24,186 nucleotides of DNA from a virus. Of the stretch, positions 1-6,840 are shown piece after piece. The notes below the pieces were generated by a model. It did not search any database. It was not told the DNA's origin and saw only the letters and a program-made list of their open reading frames with translations. Within the stretch, counting starts at the first letter, position 1, and each line of letters opens with the position of its first letter. Location of the stretch: IMG/VR virus record IMGVR_UViG_3300042373_000015, positions 1 through 24,186 of that record. One strand, written 5' to 3'. The position numbers were made by a program, and so were the translations under genes.

Positions 1-66
1 GGCATCAAAATTCGCGGTACTGGTTGCGCCACTAAAGGCGTGATGGCTCGGGGCCCAATGGCATGA
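1..66 (+). CDS. C-terminal end of a small conserved phage protein (partial)
   Basis: Frame 1 is open from the left edge to a TGA at 64-66 and encodes 21 residues. The tail contains RGTGCATKGV followed by RGPMA. Gly/Arg/Lys-rich tails of this kind, with an RGxGxATKG core, end short uncharacterised proteins encoded just upstream of the adaptor gene in many podovirus-like genomes; that is recall of the family and was not tested here. The stop overlaps the next start in an ATGA arrangement (63-66), which argues for a translated, co-transcribed gene. The start and most of the protein lie outside the window, so no function can be given. Confidence 0.7.
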   Translation, partial: GIKIRGTGCATKGVMARGPMA

Positions 67-719
67 ATTACGCTGCTCTCAGCGACGCTATTCAAGCGTA
101 CACAGAAAATACGGACGCAACTTTTATTGCAGAGATACCTGTGTTCGTTCAACAGGCTGAGCAGCGTATATACAACACCATTCAGTTCCCTTCACTGCGT
201 AAGAACGTAACGGGTTCCACCACAAACAACAACAAGTACTTGGCTTGCCCCTCGGACTTTTTGTCTGTGTATTCGCTGGCGTTGGTAGATGCTTTGGGGA
301 ACTACGAGTACTTGTTAAACAAGGATGTGAACTTCATCCGACAGGCGTATCCAAACCCCAACGACAAGGCGATACCCAAATACTACGCCCTGTTTGGTTC
401 GCAGTCCAACGACGCAAACGAGCTGACCTTCATCTTAGGCCCAACGCCGGATGCCACTTACGTGGCTGAGCTGCACTATTTCTATTATCCCGAGTCTATT
501 GTGACCGCAAGTACAACATGGCTGGGCGACAATTTTGATAGCGTATTGCTTTACGGTTCGTTGGTTGAGGCCTACACCTACATGAAGGGTGAGCAGGACA
601 TGATGGCGTTGTATAACGGCAAGTACCAAGAAGCCCTTGCACTAGCCAAACGCCTTGGTGATGGCCTCGAACGTCAGGACGCTTATCGTTCTGGTCAATA
701 CAGACAAGCGGTAACTTGA
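63..719 (+). CDS. Head-tail adaptor protein, SU10 adaptor-like
   Basis: The 218-residue product looks like the adaptor that forms a ring under the portal in SU10-type podoviruses. An N-terminal helical stretch (about 1-45, with QQAEQRIYNTIQFPSLR at about 30-46) is followed by a beta-rich core with the landmark YLACPSDFLSVYSL near 59-72 and PKYYALFG near 105-112. A C-terminal helical part contains LLYGSLVEAYTYMKGEQD and YNGKYQEAL. Length and motif order agree with the family. The start overlaps the upstream stop (ATGA), and a GGGGC run lies just before it. The next gene starts two bases after the stop, so it is the first complete gene of the structural operon seen here. The family assignment comes from motif recognition; ring formation is family knowledge. 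Confidence 0.8.
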   Translation: MNYAALSDAIQAYTENTDATFIAEIPVFVQQAEQRIYNTIQFPSLRKNVTGSTTNNNKYLACPSDFLSVYSLALVDALGNYEYLLNKDVNFIRQAYPNPNDKAIPKYYALFGSQSNDANELTFILGPTPDATYVAELHYFYYPESIVTASTTWLGDNFDSVLLYGSLVEAYTYMKGEQDMMALYNGKYQEALALAKRLGDGLERQDAYRSGQYRQAVT

Positions 720-720
720 T

Positions 721-1167
721 ATGGCACTACAACAAACAGCAACTACGTCGTTTAAAGTTGAGCTCCTTCAGGGGGTCCACAACTTTGGGCCAACGTCTGC
801 GGACACATTTAAAGTGGCCCTGTACACAGCCGCTTCTAATATTGGCCCCACCACAACGGTGTACACCACATCGAACGAAGTTGTTGGCGCTGGATACACG
901 GCTGGTGGTAACACACTGGTCATTACGACCAGCCCGATAGCGTCGAACAACTCTAGCTCCGTGCCCACTGCGTACATAAGCTTTGCCAATACATCTTGGA
1001 CAAGTTCAACTTTCACGGCTCGCGGTGCATTGATCTACAACAGCACAGAAGGCAACAAGTCTGTGGCTGTGTTGGATTTTGGCGCGGACAAGACCGTGAG
1101 CAACGACACTTTTCAAATCATCTTCCCAACTGCCGATGCCAACAGCGCCATCGTGCGCATCTCGTAA
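721..1167 (+). CDS. Conserved beta-rich virion protein, family not named
   Basis: The 148-residue protein is rich in Thr, Ser, Val and Ala with almost no charged helical segments, as expected of an all-beta virion component. Visible landmarks are SFKVELLQGVHNFG at about 10-23, DTFKVALY at about 28-35, a GAGYTAGGNTLV stretch near 59-70, and RGALIYNSTEGNKSVAVLDFG in the second half. This pattern recurs in small structural proteins placed after the adaptor in many phages, but I do not know an established name or function. No good Shine-Dalgarno site precedes the ATG, which lies two bases after the adaptor stop, so translation is probably coupled. A decoration, tail or fibre-base role is possible. 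Confidence 0.7.
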   Translation: MALQQTATTSFKVELLQGVHNFGPTSADTFKVALYTAASNIGPTTTVYTTSNEVVGAGYTAGGNTLVITTSPIASNNSSSVPTAYISFANTSWTSSTFTARGALIYNSTEGNKSVAVLDFGADKTVSNDTFQIIFPTADANSAIVRIS

Positions 1168-1176
1168 GGACACATC

Positions 1177-1755
1177 ATGGAACACAGCAAAGCCGTAGAC
1201 AGCGTTACCGCAGGCCTGATTACCCAGCGCAGCGGCAGCGAGCGCATGGGCGCTGGCGGCGTATTCACCGTCACTTGCGTGGGCGCAGATGGCCAAGAGA
1301 AGTGGTCTGACACCTTCCATAACCTTGTGGTCAATCAAGGTCTGCAAGACATGAACAGCAAGTACTTCAGTGGTTCCGCATACACTGCTACTTGGTACTT
1401 GGGTTTGGTGCAAGGCCCCGGCTCCGGTACAACATTTGCCGCCGCTGACACACTGGCCTCACACGCAGGCTGGACAGAGTTGGTCCCCGGCACAGCCTAC
1501 ACAGGTAACCGCAAAGCAGTGACATTTGGTACAGCCACCACGGCTGATCCATCAGTGATCTCCAACAGCGCCTCTCCTGCTTCGTTTGCCATGCTGGTAA
1601 ACGGTACGGTGGTTGCTGGTGCTCTGCTCTCCAGCGTGGCAACGGGCACATCCGGCATCTTGTTCTCGGCAGGCGACTTTACTGGCGGCGACAAGACCGT
1701 GGACAGTGGCGACACACTGAACGTCACGTACTCCTTCTCGCTCGACGCAGCCTAA
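1177..1755 (+). CDS. Conserved small virion protein, family not named
   Basis: The product has 192 residues. Positions about 27-60 read as a beta-strand pair followed by LVVNQGLQDMNSKYFSG, and the centre carries WYLGLVQGPGSG and AAADTLASHAGWTEL. The second half repeats the general layout of the preceding protein: a hydroxyl- and glycine-rich strand series with FAMLVNGTVVAGALL, ending in DTLNVTYSFSLDAA. I recall similar proteins beside the adaptor in other phages but no assigned function. The SD site TAAGGA (1165-1170) contains the previous gene's stop codon and lies 6 bases from the ATG. The similar layout suggests this protein and its upstream neighbour have related roles in the capsid or tail; this is inference. 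Confidence 0.68.
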   Translation: MEHSKAVDSVTAGLITQRSGSERMGAGGVFTVTCVGADGQEKWSDTFHNLVVNQGLQDMNSKYFSGSAYTATWYLGLVQGPGSGTTFAAADTLASHAGWTELVPGTAYTGNRKAVTFGTATTADPSVISNSASPASFAMLVNGTVVAGALLSSVATGTSGILFSAGDFTGGDKTVDSGDTLNVTYSFSLDAA

Positions 1756-1766
1756 CGGGACGTGCG

Positions 1767-2483
1767 GTGTTTGGTGATGTCACTTTTGCCCAAACACCCT
1801 TCGCCGCGCTAGGCGGGAACACGTTCGCCGTCGCACAGGATGAGACGGCCACTGCAACTTCGTTGGTGGATGTTTTAAGTTTATTACGCGGCGCACGAAT
1901 TGATGAAGCCGTAACGGGCCAAGCCGCACAGACGGCGACAAAGATCGCGGTTGCCAATCAATCGGAATCCGCAACGGCAACAAGCGTGCAATCGGCCATT
2001 GCCGTCATGTTGGCAAATGTTTTGGAGCAGGCTGGAGCCACTGACGCCCAGACAGCCATTGGCACTTTGTTGGCCGCTCAAGTTGAATCTGTTTTTGCCG
2101 CCGCAGCGCAGGCCGCAGGCGCTACATTTTTTGTTGCGCAAGCAGAGGCGGCTACTGGCACTGACAGCGCTGCGGGGGGGTTGTTGATTTTTGCGGCGAT
2201 TGCAGAGAGCGCCACCGGCACAGCAATCCAAGTAGCGCAGATCAGCGTGAATGCGTCAATTGCAGAGGTGGTCAGTGCCCTAGATATATTGGGTGTCCTC
2301 AAAATCGCCAACGTGTATCTAACAGGGGTGCAGCTCACAATCAGCATCGGCGGGGTGCTGGTGTGGGGGGTAATTGACGACAATCAGAACCCAAACTGGC
2401 AAAATATCGTGAATGCGCAAGGCAGCGGCTGGGTCGTCATCAACGACAGCCAAGTCCCCGGCTGGAACAACCTGCCATCGTAA
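1767..2483 (+). CDS. Repeat-containing virion protein with Trp/Asn-rich C-terminus
   Basis: The 238-residue product starts at a GTG (1767) twelve bases after the previous stop, with a GGGA just upstream; no ATG is available in frame nearby. Residues about 20-180 form degenerate repeats of roughly 20 residues whose core reads like A-Q-x-E-[ST]-A-T-[AG]-T-[DS], for example QDETATATS, QSESATATS, QAEAATGTD and IAESATGTA. The last 42 residues contain a two-fold Trp/Asn motif: VIDDNQNPNWQNI and VINDSQVPGWNNL. Proteins with these repeats and this tail occur in tail-fibre regions of environmental phages as far as I recall. The regular spacing suggests a fibrous or beta-solenoid shaft, and the location next to the fibre genes agrees. 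The function is unknown. Confidence 0.65.
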   Translation: MFGDVTFAQTPFAALGGNTFAVAQDETATATSLVDVLSLLRGARIDEAVTGQAAQTATKIAVANQSESATATSVQSAIAVMLANVLEQAGATDAQTAIGTLLAAQVESVFAAAAQAAGATFFVAQAEAATGTDSAAGGLLIFAAIAESATGTAIQVAQISVNASIAEVVSALDILGVLKIANVYLTGVQLTISIGGVLVWGVIDDNQNPNWQNIVNAQGSGWVVINDSQVPGWNNLPS

Positions 2484-2492
2484 GGAACCAAA

Positions 2493-3908
2493 ATGGCTTT
2501 AGTCCTCAAAGATCGCGTCAAAGAAACCACTACCACAACTGGCACGGGCACAGTAACCCTCGGGGGTGCGGCGGCAGGCTTTCAGTCATTTGTTGTCATT
2601 GGGAATGGCAATACCACGTACTACGCAATTGTGGATGCGGCAACGGGAGACTGGGAAGTAGGTATTGGCACGTACACCTTATCGGGCACCACGTTGTCCC
2701 GTACTACGGTACTGTCCTCAAGCAACAGCGGGGCGCTGGTAAATTTTTCTGCGGGGACAAAAGACGTTTTTTGTACTTACCCAGCGGAACAGGCGGTTAC
2801 GCTTAACGACGCTCAGACGTTGACCAATAAGACTTTAAACAGCCCCACACTGGTAACGCCAGCCTTGGGTACACCTGCATCGGGTGTGGTGACAAACCTG
2901 ACAGGCACAGCGTCCATCAACATTAACGGTACTGTGGGCGCTACAACAGCAAACACCGGCAAGTTTACAACCTTGACCGCAGCGGGCAACACCATCCTGA
3001 GCAACGTCAACGTGATTGGTGCAAGCTACGACAGTGTGTCTTTCTCTGTTGCAGGTGAAGAGCTCACAGCTCACGGTATATTTTTTAGCCCTGACGGATT
3101 TCGGATGTACATATCTGGAACTACTGGAGATGATGTAAACGAATATCGTTTGTCTACGGCATGGGTTGTTTCATCTGCGGTGTATTCCACTGTTTTTTCT
3201 GTTTCATCGCAAGATACAACCCCGCAAGGTTTGTATTTCCGTGCCGATGGCACAAAAATGTATGTTGCTGGCGCTGCAAATGATTCTGTGTTTCAGTACA
3301 CACTCAGCACGCCTTGGTCGGTTGCAACAGCGTCTTACGACAGCATTTCTTTTTCTTTTGCAGGACAAGAAACAACCCCTACTGGAATTTTCTTTAAGCC
3401 CAACGGTCTGTCAATGTACATTGTTGGGCAAACAAATGACACTATTTATCAGTACACATTGTCAACTGCTTGGAATGTGTCAACAGCCACGCTTTTGCAA
3501 TCGTTTTTAGTGTCAGGTCAAGAACTTACGCCCTCTGACTTATCATTTACTGGTGACGGTTCTCGGATGTTTGTTTTGGGTACAACAGGTGATGACATTA
3601 ACGTCTACAACCTGACAACGCCTTGGGACATCAGCACATCAGCATTTGTAGGCGTGTTCAGTGTTTCTGGTCAAGATACAAGTCCCGTAGGTTTATACGT
3701 TAAGCCTGACGGCACAAAGATGTATATGGTTGGTTCGGCCAACGATGCCGTATTCCAATACACAGTACCAAGCATTGACATCCAACTGACTGGCCCAACT
3801 TCTGTTGCGGCTTTGGACGTACAACAAGACTTGATTGTCTACGGCAACACTCAGGCTTATAAAATCACAGCAACCGCATATACTGGAATCAACGGAGGAA
3901 CCTTCTAA
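2493..3908 (+). CDS. Tail fibre protein with five propeller-like repeats
   Basis: The 471-residue protein is modular. Residues 1-105 (beginning MALVLKDRVKETTTTTGTG, with a WEVGIGTYT stretch) look like an N-terminal virion-attachment domain widespread in phage fibres. A linker at about 108-176 contains QTLTNKTLNSPTL and KFTTLTAAGNT. Residues 178-427 hold five tandem repeats of about 51 residues, each with a [GD]-[IL]-x-F-x-x-x-G-x-x-M-[YF] core and a Y-x-L-[ST]-T-x-W end. Such units form beta-propeller blades in other proteins, so this is probably the receptor-binding head. A short tail ends at NGGTF. The ATG follows TAAGGA, whose TAA is the upstream stop, and the stop overlaps the next ATG (TAATG). 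The repeat region is visibly richer in T-ending codons than neighbouring genes, suggesting an acquired module. Confidence 0.75.
   Translation: MALVLKDRVKETTTTTGTGTVTLGGAAAGFQSFVVIGNGNTTYYAIVDAATGDWEVGIGTYTLSGTTLSRTTVLSSSNSGALVNFSAGTKDVFCTYPAEQAVTLNDAQTLTNKTLNSPTLVTPALGTPASGVVTNLTGTASININGTVGATTANTGKFTTLTAAGNTILSNVNVIGASYDSVSFSVAGEELTAHGIFFSPDGFRMYISGTTGDDVNEYRLSTAWVVSSAVYSTVFSVSSQDTTPQGLYFRADGTKMYVAGAANDSVFQYTLSTPWSVATASYDSISFSFAGQETTPTGIFFKPNGLSMYIVGQTNDTIYQYTLSTAWNVSTATLLQSFLVSGQELTPSDLSFTGDGSRMFVLGTTGDDINVYNLTTPWDISTSAFVGVFSVSGQDTSPVGLYVKPDGTKMYMVGSANDAVFQYTVPSIDIQLTGPTSVAALDVQQDLIVYGNTQAYKITATAYTGINGGTF
3024..3773 (+). repeat. Five tandem ~153-base units encoding propeller-like blades
   Basis: The units cover residues 178-229, 230-280, 281-332, 333-383 and 384-427 of the fibre protein. 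Each includes a hydrophobic strand, a [GD]-[IL]-x-F-x-x-x-G-x-x-M-[YF] block, a G-x-[TA]-[GN]-D-x-x-x-x-Y block and a terminal T-x-W stretch. Units 1 and 4 share GTTGDD, while units 2 and 5 share a G-x-A-N-D-x-V-F-Q-Y block. Five blades is a low count for a closed propeller, so the fold could be open, closed by oligomerisation, or not a propeller. The repeat boundaries are mine. Confidence 0.8.
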
Positions 3909-4831
3909 TGGCTGCATCAGGCTTCACACCAATTCAACTCTACCGCACGACCACGGCGGCTGCGGTTCCAGTTAACACCAATCTTGCTGACGGCGAACTT
4001 GCCATCAATACGACTGACGAAAAGCTGTACTTTAAGAACGCCGCTGGCACCGTGAAGCTGTTGGCTTCGACCGCTGGTGCTGCCGGGGGCCTGACCTACA
4101 TTTACACAACAACGCCAGTAACCGCCACAGACAATCAGGGTATCTTGGCTGACACTTCGGGCGGCGCATTCACCGTGACGCTGCCTGCTTCGCCTTCTGT
4201 CGGCAATCAAGTGGTTGTCGCTGATGCTGGCAATTCATGGGGCACAAACAACCTTACCGTGGGCCGTAATGGTTCAACCATCGGTGGTTTGGCTCAAGAC
4301 CTTGTTTGCGACATTTCCGGGGTTAGCGTTCAGTTTGTGTATGACGGCTCGACTTGGGAGGTTTATGCACAGATTGGTGCAAATGGCGGTGATGCAGTCA
4401 CGCTGAATGGCGTTCAAACACTGACCAACAAGACCCTTACAGACCCTTTGTTGCTGCTCGGCGGGACAAACGGCACATTAGGTCAGGCGCTTGTGTCCCA
4501 AGGTGCAGGGGTAGCCCCGGCATGGTCTGCTGTTAGCGGTGGTGGCGCTAGTGCTTGGGTCAACTTTAACGGAACGGGTACAGTCGCCATTAGGGCATCA
4601 TTTAACGTGAGCACCATCACTGACGTTGGTGTTGGCAATTACACAGTAAACCTTACTAACCCTATGGTAGACGGTAATGGTTGCGCTGTGGGAGCGGCTC
4701 GAAATTTTGGAGTTGCGGGGTCTTATTGCTCTGCGGGAACTCAGGCCGCAGGCACTGCGTTTATAAACACCTACAGCATTCCAAGCACTCTAGCAGACGT
4801 TAACTATGTGGCAGTTGCATTGTTTAGATAA
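3908..4831 (+). CDS. Tail fibre protein
   Basis: The 307-residue product has a typical fibre N-terminus at about 10-54 (LADGELAINTTDEKLYFKN, then GTVKLLAS). A beta domain at about 61-155 contains TVTLPASPSVGNQVVV, VGRNGSTIGGLAQD and VYDGSTWEV. A linker at about 166-182 contains VQTLTNKTLTDP, and a C-terminal domain at about 215-307 begins AWVNFNGTGTVAIRASFNVS. That last domain is a recurrent fibre tip in phages. Its ATG overlaps the previous stop (TAATG, 3906-3910), with GGAGG just upstream. The central domain is shared with the product at 5292-5663. It probably works with the neighbouring fibre genes in receptor binding; which protein forms the tip cannot be told from sequence. Confidence 0.72.
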   Translation: MAASGFTPIQLYRTTTAAAVPVNTNLADGELAINTTDEKLYFKNAAGTVKLLASTAGAAGGLTYIYTTTPVTATDNQGILADTSGGAFTVTLPASPSVGNQVVVADAGNSWGTNNLTVGRNGSTIGGLAQDLVCDISGVSVQFVYDGSTWEVYAQIGANGGDAVTLNGVQTLTNKTLTDPLLLLGGTNGTLGQALVSQGAGVAPAWSAVSGGGASAWVNFNGTGTVAIRASFNVSTITDVGVGNYTVNLTNPMVDGNGCAVGAARNFGVAGSYCSAGTQAAGTAFINTYSIPSTLADVNYVAVALFR

Positions 4832-4835
4832 GGAG
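4829..4835 (+). promoter_or_regulatory. TAAGGAG ribosome binding site merged with stop codon
   Basis: The stop of the 3908 fibre gene (4829-4831) forms the first three bases of a full anti-SD complement, five bases before the ATG at 4841. Terminating ribosomes would sit on the next gene's start signal. The same arrangement occurs at several other junctions in this block. Confidence 0.75.
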
Positions 4836-4840
4836 ACTCA

Positions 4841-5047
4841 ATGTCAAACTACAGAATAATTTACCCAAATGACGCCGACGGCGTTTCTGTAATTGTTCCT
4901 GCTCCCGGTATTGAACAATCGGAGGCCTTGAAATCAGTACCTGTTGGCAAGCCGTATTTGATAGCACACGTAGACGACATCCCAGCAGAACGGACATTTC
5001 GCAATGCTTGGCAAGCTGATTTTACAAACGCACCTTTGAAGACATGA
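4841..5047 (+). CDS. Small conserved protein of the fibre region
   Basis: The 68-residue product begins MSNYRIIYPNDADGVSVIV and contains PVGKPYLIAHVDDIP followed by ERTFRNAWQADFTNAP. I recall short proteins of this pattern (an N-terminal RI-Y-x-N/T-D strand, a GKPY block and an RTFRNAW block) beside tail-fibre genes in many phages, always without an assigned function. A strong SD site, TAAGGAG (4829-4835), includes the preceding stop codon. It forms a pair with the next gene, which starts one base after this stop. It could be a fibre chaperone or a small virion protein; the sequence does not decide. Confidence 0.65.
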   Translation: MSNYRIIYPNDADGVSVIVPAPGIEQSEALKSVPVGKPYLIAHVDDIPAERTFRNAWQADFTNAPLKT

Positions 5048-5048
5048 C

Positions 5049-5288
5049 ATGATCACAGTCAACCTAAACAAAGCAAAAACAATCAGTCATGATCTTCGCA
5101 GGCAAAGACGCGCAGAGGAATTTGCGCCGCTTGATGAGGTCATCATGAAGCAAATTCCCGGCACAGATGTGCAGGCCGTGGAGGCGCAGCGTCAAGCGGT
5201 CCGTGACAAGTATGCGGCACTTCAGTCCAGCATTGATAGCGCCGAAGACCCAAACGCGTTACTAACCATCTTGCAAGGCACGGAGTAA
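5049..5288 (+). CDS. Small conserved protein, partner of the preceding gene
   Basis: The 79-residue product is charged and mostly helical, with RRQRRAEEFAPLDEVIMKQI at about 17-36, then PGTDVQAVEAQRQAVRDKYAA and a short acidic tail. I recall the EFxPxDxxIxxQIPGT block as common in small phage proteins next to the RTFRNAW-type protein encoded upstream, so the two may be a functional pair. The ATG lies one base after the upstream TGA with no clear SD site, so expression is probably by coupling. No membrane segment or catalytic motif is visible. The function is unknown; a fibre-assembly helper is one possibility. Confidence 0.65.
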   Translation: MITVNLNKAKTISHDLRRQRRAEEFAPLDEVIMKQIPGTDVQAVEAQRQAVRDKYAALQSSIDSAEDPNALLTILQGTE

Positions 5289-5291
5289 CAC

Positions 5292-5663
5292 ATGGCAATA
5301 CTCTCAAACATCATCACCCCATCCAACGTCCTGACTGCGACCAACACGCAGACGGTGACGAACAAAACCCTGACAAGCCCTGTCATTACGCAGAACATTC
5401 AGGTCATCAGCGGCAACACAACGGCTGTCCGGTCGCGCACCTATGTGTTCACAGCCACATTGACGCTTACGCTGCCATCGTCTCCCGCTGCTGGCGACAC
5501 GGTGAGTATTGTGAACTCCTCTGGCACAACAACAGCAGTTATTGGGCGCAACAGCAGCAACATCATGTCTTTGGCTGAAGACATGACAGTGGACAAGGCG
5601 GCTGGAGCCAGCTTTACTTTAGTCTACGCAGACGCAACTCGCGGCTGGGTCATCAATCTTTAA
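5292..5663 (+). CDS. Stand-alone fibre domain protein
   Basis: The 123-residue product starts with a short linker carrying TQTVTNKTLTSPVI (about 19-32), the same motif found in both fibre proteins upstream. Residues about 47-123 form a domain with LPSSPAAGDTVSIVN, IGRNSSNIMSLAEDM and VYADATRGWVINL. This matches the order of motifs in the central domain of the 3908-4831 fibre (LPASPSVGN, VGRNGSTIGGLAQD, VYDGSTWEV). It therefore looks like a separately encoded copy of one fibre domain, without N-terminal anchor or tip. GGAG precedes the ATG. It could be a fibre subunit bridging the adjacent glycine-rich protein to the tail; this is inference. Confidence 0.68.
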   Translation: MAILSNIITPSNVLTATNTQTVTNKTLTSPVITQNIQVISGNTTAVRSRTYVFTATLTLTLPSSPAAGDTVSIVNSSGTTTAVIGRNSSNIMSLAEDMTVDKAAGASFTLVYADATRGWVINL

Positions 5664-5667
5664 GGAG
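5661..5667 (+). promoter_or_regulatory. TAAGGAG ribosome binding site merged with stop codon
   Basis: The stop of the 5292 gene (5661-5663) is the start of a full anti-SD complement seven bases before the ATG of glycine-rich protein 1 (5675). This is one of the strongest translation start signals in the window and suggests high, coupled expression of the adhesin. Confidence 0.75.
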
Positions 5668-5674
5668 AAAACAC

Positions 5675-6430
5675 ATGAGTCTTTTAAGTTCTTTTTCGCC
5701 TTTTTCTGGTGGTGGCAGTGCCCCTACGGTGACAACTTACACATCGGGTACGGGTACATTTACGCCCTCTGTAAATAACGCTAGATGTGTTGTGTTTGTT
5801 CAAGGTGCTGGTGGTGGCGGTGGACGCTGTAGTAACGCCCAAGACGCGGGAGCGGGAGGAGGCGGTGCTGGCGGGATGGCGACGGCTGAATTACGCATTC
5901 CCATAGCAGGCGTTCCTTATTCAGTTGGAGCCGCTGGAGTGGGGTCTACTACTTCAAATACAGCAGGTACGGCTGGCTCAAAAACAGTGTTTGCGACAAT
6001 CACAGCACTTGCAGGCAATGGTGGCGCTGTTTTTGCTGGGGGCATTGGGGCCTATATCGGCTTAACCACATCTCCTAATTTCGCTGGCGGCCTTGGTTAT
6101 GCTGGGGGAGGAGGCGCACGCGGGGGAGGCGCCGCATCAAGCGGATTTATTGGTTCTGCACTAAATTTTGCTCCGACAGACGGTCAAACTGGAACTGCCT
6201 CAGGCGGCACACCTAACTCATCTTCGGGCGGGGGTGGAGGTGGAGGTGATTCGTATTTTGGCAGGGGCGGTGCAGGAGGCAACGGGGGCGCAGGAAGCAC
6301 TGGAGGTTCTGGTGCAGCGGGTGCTGGGTACGGTTCCGGGGGCGGAGGAGGCGGTGCTTCATTTGGTACGTCAGGCAACGGCGGCAACGGCGGGAGTGGC
6401 TACATTGAAATCTGGGACTTTGGAGCATAA
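5675..6430 (+). CDS. Glycine-rich adhesin-like tail protein 1
   Basis: The 251-residue product opens with a strand pair, TTYTSGTGTFTPSVNNARCV at about 21-40, then runs into glycine-rich loops: AGGGGG, GAGGGGAGG, GGGGARGGGA, SSGGGGGGG and GGGGGGASFG. Short strands such as ATAELRIPIAGVPYSV separate the loops, and it closes with SGYIEIWDFGA. This fits the glycine-rich domain of phage tail and surface proteins (Gly_rich_2-like), and it recalls the polyglycine-II adhesin tips of T-even phages, though homology to those is not claimed. The SD site TAAGGAG (5661-5667) includes the previous stop. It is followed two bases later by a small protein gene, a layout repeated at 7665-8849. Confidence 0.7.
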   Translation: MSLLSSFSPFSGGGSAPTVTTYTSGTGTFTPSVNNARCVVFVQGAGGGGGRCSNAQDAGAGGGGAGGMATAELRIPIAGVPYSVGAAGVGSTTSNTAGTAGSKTVFATITALAGNGGAVFAGGIGAYIGLTTSPNFAGGLGYAGGGGARGGGAASSGFIGSALNFAPTDGQTGTASGGTPNSSSGGGGGGGDSYFGRGGAGGNGGAGSTGGSGAAGAGYGSGGGGGGASFGTSGNGGNGGSGYIEIWDFGA

Positions 6431-6432
6431 AC

Positions 6433-6831
6433 ATGGAACGATACGCACAACTTTCAGGCAACACGATTGTCAATGTCATCGAATCCGAGACAGACCCAGA
6501 CGGTATCAACGGCAACTGGATTGCTTGCGGCAATGCTGGCCCCGGCTGGACTTATGATGGCAGCACGTTTAACTCTCCTGCGCCTGAACCAGAAGTTCGC
6601 CACATCACAGTCGGTTCTTTCTTTGACCGCTTTGGCGACCAGAAGTGGCCCATCCTTGCTGATGCCAACGCATCGGTTCAGGCGCTCATCAAAGATGCCA
6701 GCGTTCGTTCCTACATCAACCTTGACGATCCACAAGTGCTGACGGGCTTACAAATGGTGCAGAGCGCTGGACACAACATCGACCCCACTGCGATAATCAC
6801 CGCACCCATCCAACCTGAAGAACGCCCGTAA
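6433..6831 (+). CDS. Small protein following glycine-rich adhesin 1
   Basis: The 132-residue product has an N-terminal strand, MERYAQLSGNTIVNVIESET, a central segment with GNWIACGNAGPGWTYDGSTF, and a C-terminal helical part with FFDRFGDQKWPILADAN and DASVRSYINLDDP. The first half resembles small tail-fibre-associated phage proteins that begin with a YAxxxxxxVxxVI strand and often include WxxDG or GWxYD. The second half could be a binding or chaperone region. GGAG in the end of the previous gene serves as SD site. The partner gene at 8535 follows the second glycine-rich protein in the same way and has a similar N-terminal strand. The function is unknown; adhesin assembly is plausible. Confidence 0.65.
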   Translation: MERYAQLSGNTIVNVIESETDPDGINGNWIACGNAGPGWTYDGSTFNSPAPEPEVRHITVGSFFDRFGDQKWPILADANASVQALIKDASVRSYINLDDPQVLTGLQMVQSAGHNIDPTAIITAPIQPEERP

Positions 6832-6840
6832 GGACTACCC

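Noticed and set aside
4841-5288. Programmed frameshift pair like tail-assembly chaperones
   Set aside because: Each gene has its own start and stop with a base between them, no slippery heptamer was seen at the end of the first, and both match separate small families.
6184-6387. Reverse-strand proline-rich frame
   Set aside because: It is simply the complement of glycine codon runs in the adhesin gene. The same holds for reverse frames at 7913-8191 and 8252-8467.
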